DNA of 64,000 bases, from contig CAWFIT010000005.1 in the NCBI GenBank assembly GCA_963815965.1, positions 1-64,000 on the forward strand. The letters run 5' to 3'. The notes beneath the pieces are model-generated. The model worked only from the letters and a program-made list of their open reading frames with translations. It ran no database searches and was not told the origin of the DNA. The DNA comes from DASVFB01 sp963815965 (GTDB lineage Bacteria > Actinomycetota > Thermoleophilia > Gaiellales > Gaiellaceae). The position numbers and the translations under genes were made by a program. Below, one piece after another: positions 31,124 through 37,744 of this stretch (its first letter is position 1; the number at the start of each line of letters is the position of its first letter).

Positions 31124-31525
31124 CTATTCGGCGATCGCGACGGCGTCGATCTCGATCAGGACGTCGTCGCGGAAGAGCCGGCTGACCTCGACGAGCGTGC
31201 TCGCGGGCGGGTGGTCCGTCTTTACGTACTCGTCGCGGATCGCCCGCACTGCGGTCAGCTCGCTCACGTCCACGAGGTAGTAGTTCAGTTTCACGACGTC
31301 CGCCCAGGTGGTGCCGGCGGCGTCGAGCGCCGCTTGCAGGTTCTCGAACACCTGCCGCGCCTGTGATTCGAGGTCCTCGCCCACGAGCTTCCCGTCTCGA
31401 TCGAGCGGAACCTGGCCGGACACGTAGATGACGCGGCCCGCCCGAACCTCGACGACGTGGCTGTACCCGAACGGAGGCGGAAGCGTCTCCGGAGAGTGAA
31501 AGCGTCGCACGCCGTCATTCTGCAT
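31124..31525 (-). CDS. RidA family (YjgF/UK114) protein
   Basis: 133 residues. 'VVEVRAGRVIYVSGQVPLDRDGKLVGEDLESQARQVFENLQAALDAAGTTWADVVKLNYYLVDVSELTAVRAIRDEYV' and 'PPASTLVEVSRLFRDDVLIEIDAVAIAE', the last block carrying the catalytic-site Arg seen as 'S.L...L..EID' in RidA. RidA deaminates reactive enamine/imine intermediates. This member has a longer N-terminus than canonical RidA and may act on another substrate. ATG 31525 chosen by family length; the frame to 31591 runs into the divergent control element. First gene of the five-gene minus-strand run. Confidence 0.88.
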   Translation of the reverse strand: MQNDGVRRFHSPETLPPPFGYSHVVEVRAGRVIYVSGQVPLDRDGKLVGEDLESQARQVFENLQAALDAAGTTWADVVKLNYYLVDVSELTAVRAIRDEYVKTDHPPASTLVEVSRLFRDDVLIEIDAVAIAE

Positions 31526-31536
31526 AGGCTGCAAAA

Positions 31537-31694
31537 GGCTCTCACATAATGACGTTCGTCGATCCGGGCGCAATCGGCGAGTGCGATGCAAGGACGCAGA
31601 GAGGCCCGATAGTCGTGACTATCGGGCCGACCGAGGACGCTGCAGCGTGCCGCGAGTGCGGCCGGGCGGCACAATCGCTCATTGTGTGAGAGCC
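31537..31694. promoter_or_regulatory. Symmetric divergent control element: 16-bp outer inverted repeat and central 26-bp palindrome
   Basis: Outer arms GGCTCTCACATAATGA (31537-31552) and the complement of GGCTCTCACACAATGA (31679-31694) match at 15 of 16 positions. The centre is a perfect palindrome, GGCCCGATAGTC / GACTATCGGGCC (31603-31614, 31617-31628) with a 2-nt spacer. Both repeats share the centre 31615.5. The outer arms lie 11 and 9 nt before the RidA and YceH starts. Could be paired operators, paired promoter/5'-leader sequences, or a small MITE-like insertion; no target-site duplication is evident. Confidence 0.7.
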
Positions 31695-31703
31695 TCTGAA
31701 ACC

Positions 31704-32330
31704 GTGGACGCCGACGCGATCGAGTTGCGCGTGCTCGGGTGCCTGATCGAGAAGCAGCGGACGACGCCCGAAGCGTACCCCCTATCGCTGAACTCGCTCC
31801 GCCTCGCCTGCAACCAGTCGACCAACCGCGAGCCCGTCGTGGAGTACGACGAGCCGACGATCCGCGCTGCGCTGGACCGGCTCTCGCGCAAAGGCTGGAC
31901 GCGGCTTGCGAGCGGGCGTGGCAGCCGAGCGGTCAAGTTCCGGCACCTGTTCGACGAGGCACTCGGCGTGTCGGACAAAGAGATCGCCGTGCTCTGCGTG
32001 CTGATGCTGCGCGGGCCGCAGACGCCCGGCGAGCTGAAGCAGCGAACGCCTCGGCTCCATAGTTTCGCCGGCCTCGACGACATCGAGCACGTGCTCGACG
32101 GCCTGATCGAGCGCGAGCTCGTCGCGCGCCTGCCGCGGCGCCCAGGGCAGAAGGAGCAACGCTATGAGCACCTGCTCGGCGGTGACGCTCCGAGCGAGGA
32201 GCCCGCGCCGGTCGATGCAGTGGAGGACGACCGGCTGACCGGGCTCGAGCATGCCCTGACCGAGCTGAAGGACGACGTCGCGTCGCTACGCAGCGAGCTC
32301 GCATCGCTGCGCAGGCAGCGTGAGGACTAA
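31704..32330 (+). CDS. YceH family (DUF480) protein
   Basis: About 208 residues. 'DAIELRVLGCLIEKQRTTPEAYPLSLNSLRLACNQSTNREPVVEYDE' is the hallmark DUF480 opening, with two winged-helix domains (residues 1-80 and 85-165) and a Glu/Leu-rich coiled-coil end 'LTGLEHALTELKDDVASLRSELASLRRQRED'. Function unknown; the fold suggests nucleic-acid or protein binding. GTG 31704 gives the family start; GTG 31686 is possible but lies inside the right repeat arm. The TAA stop overlaps the stop of the convergent PPOX gene. Confidence 0.88.
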   Translation: MDADAIELRVLGCLIEKQRTTPEAYPLSLNSLRLACNQSTNREPVVEYDEPTIRAALDRLSRKGWTRLASGRGSRAVKFRHLFDEALGVSDKEIAVLCVLMLRGPQTPGELKQRTPRLHSFAGLDDIEHVLDGLIERELVARLPRRPGQKEQRYEHLLGGDAPSEEPAPVDAVEDDRLTGLEHALTELKDDVASLRSELASLRRQRED

Positions 32331-32725
32331 CTCGCCGTCCACTCGCGCACGTCGGTGACGTCGACCGCGAGCACCGGCCCGTCGGGCGACTCGGCGCGGT
32401 ACTGCTCGTACTTGGCGGTCAACAACGCCAGCGCATGCGCAAGCTCGTCGCCGTCGTCGAGAACGCGTGCGCGGCCGCGCACGCGTATCCACCACAGCCG
32501 CCGCCAGTCCTCCTCGTAGTGGTCGACGAGGATCGTCACGTCAGGACGGGCGCGCGCGTTTTCGATCCGCCGCAGCGTCCGCGAGCTTTTCGGCTTCGAG
32601 TCGACGGCCGAGTAGATCGTGTCGCCTTCGACGGCGAACACGATCGGGACGAGATGCGGCCTCCCGTCCGGATCGGTTGTCGCCAGCCTTGCAACGCGTG
32701 CCCCGGCTAGTCTCGCGTGATGCAC
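32327..32725 (-). CDS. PPOX-class F420-dependent flavin/deazaflavin oxidoreductase-like protein
   Basis: 132 residues: 'ARVARLATTDPDGRPHLVPIVFAVEGDTIYSAVDSKPKSSRTLRRIENARARPDVTILVDHYEEDWRRLWWIRVRGRARVLDDGDE' follows the TIGR03668/Rv0121-type F420-binding split barrel, including 'DHYEEDW..LWW'. Probably an F420-dependent reductase. The only usable start, GTG at 32723-32725, overlaps the first two codons of the divergent LLM gene, so the two 5' ends overlap by 6 bp. A longer frame to 33463 is antisense to the LLM gene. Confidence 0.85.
   Translation of the reverse strand: MHHARLAGARVARLATTDPDGRPHLVPIVFAVEGDTIYSAVDSKPKSSRTLRRIENARARPDVTILVDHYEEDWRRLWWIRVRGRARVLDDGDELAHALALLTAKYEQYRAESPDGPVLAVDVTDVREWTAS
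32708..32713 (+). promoter_or_regulatory. TAGTCT -10 box, leaderless promoter candidate
   Basis: TAGTCT, 6 nt, ATG 32720. It lies inside the 5' part of the divergent PPOX gene, so the two promoters must overlap the opposite coding sequences. Favours ATG 32720 over GTG 32717. Confidence 0.5.
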
Positions 32726-33472
32726 TTCGGCGTGATCCTGCCGAACTACGGCTCGGGCTCGTCGCCTCAGGGAATCCGCCGCACCACTGAACTGGCAGAG
32801 GAGCTCGGCTTCGATTCGGTGTGGACGACGGAGCACATCGTCGTCGGCCCCGAAGGAGTCGATCCGTACGGCCGCGTGTACGACTCCCTGGTCACGCTCG
32901 GCTGGATCGCGGGCTGGACCGAGCGCATCGCACTCGGAACGTCCGTCGTCATCCTGCCGCTGCACAACCCGTTCCACCTCGCGAAGCAGGTGGCGACGCT
33001 GCAGGGACTCGCCGGCCGCACGGTCACGCTCGGCGTCGGCATTGGCTGGCATCGGGACGAGTACGAGTTCATGGGCGTCGAGTTCGATGGCCGCGGGAGC
33101 CGGGGCAACGAGGCGATCCGCCTGCTCCGCGCGCTCTGGCGCGGCGAGCCCTCCTTCGAGGGCCGCTTCTGGTCCTTTCGTGACGCGACGGCGGAGCCGC
33201 GTCCCGACCCGTTGCCCGAGATCTGGGTCGGCGGCAGCTCGCCGCAGGCGCTGCGACGCGCGCGAGAGCTCGGCGACGCGTGGCACCCGTCGCGTGGGTC
33301 CGACGTCGCGCACGTTCGGAGCGTCAAGGGGGAGCATTCCGACTTGCGCGTGATCCCGCGAACGACGCCGGACAAGGTGGACGCGATGCTGGATGCAGGG
33401 GCCGAGGGCGCCGTCGTCACCTTCGCGAGTGAGAGCGCAATGCGCGAGTTCGCGCGCGCGCATCTCGACTGA
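32720..33472 (+). CDS. LLM-class F420-dependent oxidoreductase
   Basis: 250 residues, luciferase-like TIM barrel: 'MHFGVILPNYGSGSSPQGIRRTTELAEELGFDSVWTTEHI', 'IALGTSVVILPLHNPFHLAKQVATLQGLAGRTVTLGVGIGWHRDEYEFMGVEF', 'LPEIWVGGSSPQALRRARELGDAWHPSR'. The group (TIGR03619-like) uses coenzyme F420. It is shorter than the usual 280-330 residues at the C-terminus but ends naturally. Starts leaderless at ATG 32720; 3 nt upstream of the cysteine-dioxygenase-like gene, so an operon. Divergent from another F420-type gene. Confidence 0.9.
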   Translation: MHFGVILPNYGSGSSPQGIRRTTELAEELGFDSVWTTEHIVVGPEGVDPYGRVYDSLVTLGWIAGWTERIALGTSVVILPLHNPFHLAKQVATLQGLAGRTVTLGVGIGWHRDEYEFMGVEFDGRGSRGNEAIRLLRALWRGEPSFEGRFWSFRDATAEPRPDPLPEIWVGGSSPQALRRARELGDAWHPSRGSDVAHVRSVKGEHSDLRVIPRTTPDKVDAMLDAGAEGAVVTFASESAMREFARAHLD

Positions 33473-33475
33473 GTT

Positions 33476-34072
33476 GTGAACGCCGACGAGTTCATCCTCG
33501 ACACGACGACGGTCCGGGAGTTCGTCGCAGGCGTCCGCACCACGATCGCGACAGCACGCTCGCCGCAGGACGCGTGCGACGGGATCCGCCCTTCCTTCGC
33601 CGCGCTCCTGGGCGACGCGGCCTGGCTCCCCGACGAGTACGCGTCAGATGCGCCGGAGAGCGGCATGGGCGGCGGCATCGGCCAGTGGTTGCTCTTCCGC
33701 GCCGGTGACGGCTCGCTCTCGCTGTTCTCGCTTGTCGTACCCCCGGGCGTCGAGACGCCTGTGCACGACCATCTCGCGTGGGGACTCGTCGGGCTGTACC
33801 GCGGAACGCAGGACGAGGAGATCTACGCCGCCGGCGACGGCGGGCTCGAGCTCGCCGAGCGCCGCGCGCTCGTTCCGGGCGACTTCTACGCGTTGCTTCC
33901 GCCTGCGAACGACATCCACCGCGTGCGAACGACGTCCTCCGAGACCTCCGTCTCGATCCACCTCCTGACGAACGACACGGGCTGCATCTGGCGCCACGCG
34001 TACGACTTGGAGACCGGCGAGCAGCGCGCATTCCGCTCCGGCTACGTGAACGTCGCCTGCGCCAATCCATGA
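33476..34072 (+). CDS. Cysteine/3-mercaptopropionate dioxygenase-like cupin protein
   Basis: 198 residues. The iron site of thiol dioxygenases is visible: 'GVETPVHDHLAWGLVGLYRG' provides two His (H-D-H) and 'NDIHRVRTTSSETSVSIHLLTND' the third, with 'SLFSLVVPPG' before them. No Cys cross-link partner of mammalian CDO is apparent, as in bacterial members; 3-mercaptopropionate or another thiol is also possible. GTG 33476 sits 3 nt after the LLM stop. Suggests sulfur-compound oxidation coupled to an F420 reductase. Confidence 0.82.
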   Translation: MNADEFILDTTTVREFVAGVRTTIATARSPQDACDGIRPSFAALLGDAAWLPDEYASDAPESGMGGGIGQWLLFRAGDGSLSLFSLVVPPGVETPVHDHLAWGLVGLYRGTQDEEIYAAGDGGLELAERRALVPGDFYALLPPANDIHRVRTTSSETSVSIHLLTNDTGCIWRHAYDLETGEQRAFRSGYVNVACANP

Positions 34073-34131
34073 ACGCGCAGCGACCGTAGTCCTTCGTACA
34101 CACGAACAAGGGACCAAAGGAGGTGGCATTC

Positions 34132-34296
34132 GTGGCCACACTCGAAACGCAAAGAGCCCGGAGAGACGGCATCGGGTCGTGGAGTCGCAAGCGCTGGCTG
34201 GTGCTTGGCGCGATCTCGATCATCGCCGTCATCGCCGTGGCGTTGATCGTCATGTACGGCGGCGGAGGCGGATCCGGGGTCGGAGGCGGCTACTAG
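34132..34296 (+). CDS. 54-residue single-pass membrane protein with Gly-rich tail
   Basis: Reads MATLETQRARRDGIGSWSRK, then RWLVLGAISIIAVIAVALIV MYGGGGGSGVGGGY. A perfect AAAGGAGGT lies at 34116-34124, 7 nt before GTG 34132, the strongest ribosome-binding site in the window. Residues 22-41 form a membrane helix; the N-terminus is basic (cytoplasmic by the positive-inside rule) and the tail is almost all Gly. Function unknown. Followed by a tetraloop terminator, so it is the last gene of the 32720-34296 unit. Such small proteins are usually missed by gene callers. Confidence 0.75.
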   Translation: MATLETQRARRDGIGSWSRKRWLVLGAISIIAVIAVALIVMYGGGGGSGVGGGY

Positions 34297-34316
34297 ATCT
34301 AGCCTGCCGAGATGGT

Positions 34317-34352
34317 GGACGAGGGGCGCAAGCCCTTCGTCCGCGTCGTTTT
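34317..34352 (+). terminator. Hairpin with GCAA tetraloop and T-tail
   Basis: Stem 34317-34327 with 34332-34342 (11 pairs, one G-U), loop GCAA, then GCGTCGTTTT. A good intrinsic terminator after the small membrane protein. Confidence 0.85.
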
Positions 34353-34433
34353 ACCTCCGTCTTACGAAGGCTTCACCGGGAACTGACCCGCGCCGGGGAC
34401 AGTGAGACTCGATCCCGACTACGGAGGTAGGCG

Positions 34434-35171
34434 ATGACGAGCAAGAAAACGATCGGACTTCTGGCGGCGCTGTGCCTGGCACTCCTCGCGGTGAGTGCGG
34501 CGCAGGGCGCCGGCCCGGGAGCCCGATACGTCTTTCGCGGGCATCTGCTCGCGACTCCGCCCGCGAACGCGACGTCGATCTCGATCTCGGTCGAGGGCGG
34601 AAACAGAATCGCCCTGCAGAAGATGCTCGGCGCGAGCGTCAACCAGACGTTCGCGGTCGGCACGGGCACTGAGTTCCTCAAGTGGTCGCACGGCGTGCCG
34701 ACGATCGTGCACTCCAACGATCTCACCGCCGGCGACTGGGTCGTCATTCGTCTTCATGCGCCCTGGCGGGCCACGCTCGCGCAGGTCGAAGCCCGGCCCG
34801 CGAGCATCGTGTCCGACCGCGTCAGCGAGCCCACGCCCCCAACCCGGCCGTTGTTCCTCTACCGGGGAACCCTCGCTGCGCCGGCCGGCGCGAGCTCGCT
34901 GACGCTCAACGTCCGCGGGGGTAACCGACTGGCGCTCAGGACGCTGATCGGCCAGTCCAACCAGCAGACGTTCACCTACGGCCCGGAGACGATCTTCCTC
35001 CTCTGGCAAGGCAAGGTTCCGTCCGTGATCGCGCCCTCTCAGCTCACGGTCGGAGAGCGGGTCACGATCAGGATCCGCGCGCCAAGACACTCGACTCTCA
35101 GCCAGGTCGAGTTGACGCCCGCGCGGCACGTCGGCGAGCACGAGCCGGCGAACACGTCCGTCACGAGCTGA
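34434..35171 (+). CDS. Exported protein with two tandem beta-rich repeats
   Basis: 245 residues. Signal peptide residues 1-25 (MTSKKTIGLLAALCLALLAV). Two about 90-residue repeats: first 'YVFRGHLLATPPANATSISISVEGGNRIALQKMLGASVNQTFAVG' to 'LAQVEARPA', second 'FLYRGTLAAPAGASSLTLNVRGGNRLALRTLIGQSNQQTFTYG' to 'LSQVELTPA'. Each ends with a 'W..GVPTIV/GKVPSVI...L..G..V.IR..AP' block. Likely extracellular beta-barrel-like domains; no catalytic residue recognised. RBS GGAGG before ATG 34434. Own terminator at 35187. Confidence 0.75.
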   Translation: MTSKKTIGLLAALCLALLAVSAAQGAGPGARYVFRGHLLATPPANATSISISVEGGNRIALQKMLGASVNQTFAVGTGTEFLKWSHGVPTIVHSNDLTAGDWVVIRLHAPWRATLAQVEARPASIVSDRVSEPTPPTRPLFLYRGTLAAPAGASSLTLNVRGGNRLALRTLIGQSNQQTFTYGPETIFLLWQGKVPSVIAPSQLTVGERVTIRIRAPRHSTLSQVELTPARHVGEHEPANTSVTS

Positions 35172-35186
35172 TCGTCCCGCTCCGCA

Positions 35187-35224
35187 GCGTGGAGGCCGGC
35201 GCCGCACCGGCCTCCACGCTTTAC
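35187..35224 (+). terminator. 13-bp perfect hairpin terminator
   Basis: Arms 35187-35199 and 35207-35219 are perfect complements around a 7-nt loop, followed by TTTACG. Ends the 34434 gene. Confidence 0.8.
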
Positions 35225-35246
35225 GTGTCGAGCACGCTTTACGTGT
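35215..35246 (+). repeat. 14-bp direct repeat CACGCTTTACGTGT, 18-bp period
   Basis: Copies at 35215-35228 and 35233-35246, the first overlapping the terminator stem. Lies about 50 bp upstream of the next start (35299), in the position of a promoter/operator. An 18-bp period (about 1.7 turns) is close to that of head-to-tail response-regulator sites (about 2 turns), and an OmpR-type regulator is encoded just downstream. Confidence 0.45.
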
Positions 35247-35298
35247 TGCTTACACGGCCGAGCGCCGAATGCTCATCTTTCAGTCGCACAATGCGGGC

Positions 35299-35685
35299 AT
35301 GCGACGCCTGATCGCGCTTGCAACCGCTGCGACGACGATCGTCGCGCTCGCCCTGGTCCAGGCCGGCGCCGCCGGGCCGGGCGCGTCGCTCGGCAACTTC
35401 TTCTTCGGCCCGAAGCTCGTACGCGCCGAGGTGGTGACGAACGAGGCAGGGACGATCCATGACTACCGCGTCGACCGCGGCCGCATCCGCGGGATCACGC
35501 GAGCGACCCTGAGCTTGACGCTGCTCGAGCGCGACGGGACGCTCGTCACCGTTTCGGTGTCGCCGACGGCCAACATCACACTCGGCGGCGCCAGCGTCCC
35601 GTTCACGCGCCTCCGCCGCGGCTTCACCGCAACGACGGTCCGCGACGGCGCCGCGGCGGCCTCCATCGTGCAGGCGACGCGCTAA
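35299..35685 (+). CDS. Exported protein upstream of a two-component system
   Basis: 128 residues. Signal peptide 'MRRLIALATAATTIVALALV'; mature part with 'GNFFFGPKLVRAEVVTNEAGTIHDYRVDRGRIRGITRATLSLTLLERDGTLVTVSVSPTANITLGG' , an OB-like or DUF5666-type beta fold. Function unknown. ATG 35299 is selected for the signal peptide; an ATG at 35269 would add 10 residues. Only 5 nt separate it from the response regulator, so all three genes are likely one transcript; an extracytoplasmic accessory to the kinase is a fair guess. Confidence 0.7.
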   Translation: MRRLIALATAATTIVALALVQAGAAGPGASLGNFFFGPKLVRAEVVTNEAGTIHDYRVDRGRIRGITRATLSLTLLERDGTLVTVSVSPTANITLGGASVPFTRLRRGFTATTVRDGAAAASIVQATR

Positions 35686-35690
35686 GCGCG

Positions 35691-36374
35691 ATGCCAGACG
35701 TCCCGCGCGCAGGCACCGCGCTCGTCGTCGAGGACGAAGACAGCATCGCCACACTCGTCCGCTCCTACCTGGAACGAGATGGGTTCACGATCGTTCGGGC
35801 GCGCAGCGGCGAGGAGGCGCTGAAGGAGCTGGAGCGAAACCCCGTCCGCGTCGTCGTGCTCGACATCGGCCTGCCGGACATCGACGGTTTCGACGTCTGC
35901 AGCCGCATCCGCGAGCACTCCCGCGTGCCCGTCGTGATGCTCACCGCACGCGACGAGGAGCCCGATCGCATAACTGGCCTGGAGCTCGGCGCCGATGATT
36001 ACGTGACCAAGCCGTTCTCTCCGCGCGAGCTGCTAGCGCGCGTGAAGGCGGTGCTCCGCCGGACCGAGGCGTGGTTGGACGAGCCCGAGCTTTCGCTCGC
36101 CGACGTCGTCGTCCGCAGCGACGCGAGGGAGGCGACCGTCGCCGGAGTCCCCGTCGAGCTGACGACGAAGGAGTTCGATCTGCTCACGATCCTCCTCGGC
36201 AACCCGGACCGCGTGCTGACGCGCGAGCTGCTGCTCGACCGCGTCTGGGGCCTCGCGTTTCCGGGCGGGACACGCACCGTCGACATGCACGTCGCGTCCC
36301 TTCGCCGCAAGCTCGGCCGCCCGGAGCTGATCCGGACGGTGCGCGGCGCCGGCTACAAGGCCGCGCGCGTATGA
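35691..36374 (+). CDS. OmpR/PhoB-type response regulator
   Basis: 227 residues. Receiver with acidic pocket E-D-E at 14-16 ('VVEDEDSIATLVRSYLE'), phospho-acceptor Asp58 ('VVVLDIGLPDIDGFDV'), switch Thr in 'PVVMLTARDEEPDR' and Lys in 'YVTKPFSPREL'. The C-terminal winged helix ('LTTKEFDLLTILLGNPDRVLTRELLLDRVWG', 'TRTVDMHVASLRRKLGRP.LIRTVRGAGYKAA') is complete. ATG start is 5 nt after the exported-protein gene; overlaps the kinase start by 4 nt (ATGA). Confidence 0.95.
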   Translation: MPDVPRAGTALVVEDEDSIATLVRSYLERDGFTIVRARSGEEALKELERNPVRVVVLDIGLPDIDGFDVCSRIREHSRVPVVMLTARDEEPDRITGLELGADDYVTKPFSPRELLARVKAVLRRTEAWLDEPELSLADVVVRSDAREATVAGVPVELTTKEFDLLTILLGNPDRVLTRELLLDRVWGLAFPGGTRTVDMHVASLRRKLGRPELIRTVRGAGYKAARV

Positions 36375-37744
36375 GTCGGGTTCTGCGGCTCTCCGCGCCG
36401 CGCTCCCTGCGGATGCAGCTCCTCGCGGCGATCGTCGTCGTCGTGCTCGTTGCCGCGGCGATCTCGCTCGTCGTCGGCGCCGTGCTGACCCGCCGAGCGG
36501 TCGACCGCTCCGTGCTCCAGGACGTAGCGCAGCAGGCCGATCTCCTCGCCGAGCGCGAGCGCGTTGCGCTTCTGCCGCTCGGCCATCTCGAATCGCTGCG
36601 CACGTTCCTCGCGCGTCAGGACGAGCGCGCGATCGTCGCCCCGCTCGGCCGGCCGTCCAAGTACCTGCCGGGCGAAGCCGCCTCGCGCGTCCGCACGTCG
36701 GGCCGGAGCGACGGCACGATCGCGGTGGACGGCAAGGACTGGTTCTACGCTGCGCGACCGGTTGCGGGACGCGCGCTCGTACTGTTGCGTCCTCGCGTCG
36801 TCGGCGCCGCCGCCTGGCGGCCGTACCTCGAAGGGCTGCTGCTCGCGGCGGCGATCAGCGTGGCGCTCGCGGCCGCGATCTCGTTTCTGCTCGCACGGCG
36901 GATCGCGCGCCCGGTGCGTCGAGTCGCCGAGGCGAGCCGCCGTCTTGCAGCCGGCGCCGACCCCGGCGCGATTCCCGCGGAGGGCGCAGCGGAGCTCAGA
37001 TCCCTTGCCGAGTCGTTCAACGACATGGCGATCCAGCTCGAGCACGCACGCGACGCCGAGCGCGCGTTCCTCCTCTCGGTCAGCCATGAGCTGAAGACGC
37101 CGCTCACCGCAGTCCTCGGCTACGCGGAAGGACTCGCGGACGGCGCCGTCGACGTGGAGACCGCAGCCGCGACGATCGCACGTGAAGGCCGCCGTCTCGA
37201 CCGCCTCGTGCGCGACCTGCTCGATCTCGCACGGATGAACCGCCACGAGTTCGCCGTTCGGAGCGAGCCTCTCGATCTCTGCGCGATCGCGGCCGACTGC
37301 ATCGGGCGCCACGAGGCACAGGCGGAGTCCTATGGGATCGAGCTCTCGCTCGACACGGCCGACGAAGCATTCGCGCGCGGGGACGCCGACCGCGTGCTCC
37401 AGGCACTCTCGAACCTCGTCGAGAACGCACTCCGCGTCTCACCGCCAGGGGGCTCCGTCCGGATCATCGTCCGCCCGGGCTTGCTCGCGGTCGAGGACGA
37501 AGGCCCCGGCCTGAAGCCCGACGAGGTGCCGCGCGCGTTCGAGCGCTTCTTCCTCCACTCGCGCTACGCGGGCACGCGCCCCGTCGGAACGGGGCTCGGC
37601 CTCGCGATCGTCGACGAGCTCGCGCGCGCGATGGGAGGCGTTGTGTCGGTGCGCAGCGAACCGGGCGGCACGCGCTTCTCGCTCCGGCTCCCGGCAGAGA
37701 CCGGCAGCCGTCAGAACGAGACGGTCCACAGCAGCAACAGATAA
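36371..37744 (+). CDS. Sensor histidine kinase
   Basis: 457 residues. Membrane helices at 17-39 and 152-175 flank a about 110-residue extracellular sensor; HAMP 176-228 ('RRIARPVRRVAEASRRLAAG'); HisKA with His239 in 'LLSVSHELKTPLTAVLGYAEG'; catalytic domain with N box 'ALSNLVENALRVSPPG', G1 'AVEDEGPGLK', 'FERFFLHSR' and G2 'GTGLGLAIVDELARAMGG'. Partner of the preceding response regulator (ATGA overlap). The 3' end overlaps the convergent mannosyltransferase gene by 34 bp. Confidence 0.95.
   Translation: MSRVLRLSAPRSLRMQLLAAIVVVVLVAAAISLVVGAVLTRRAVDRSVLQDVAQQADLLAERERVALLPLGHLESLRTFLARQDERAIVAPLGRPSKYLPGEAASRVRTSGRSDGTIAVDGKDWFYAARPVAGRALVLLRPRVVGAAAWRPYLEGLLLAAAISVALAAAISFLLARRIARPVRRVAEASRRLAAGADPGAIPAEGAAELRSLAESFNDMAIQLEHARDAERAFLLSVSHELKTPLTAVLGYAEGLADGAVDVETAAATIAREGRRLDRLVRDLLDLARMNRHEFAVRSEPLDLCAIAADCIGRHEAQAESYGIELSLDTADEAFARGDADRVLQALSNLVENALRVSPPGGSVRIIVRPGLLAVEDEGPGLKPDEVPRAFERFFLHSRYAGTRPVGTGLGLAIVDELARAMGGVVSVRSEPGGTRFSLRLPAETGSRQNETVHSSNR

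Noticed and set aside
31581..31703. N-terminal extension of YceH to 31581
   Set aside because: It would translate the symmetric regulatory element and matches no family sequence; GTG 31704 gives the family start.
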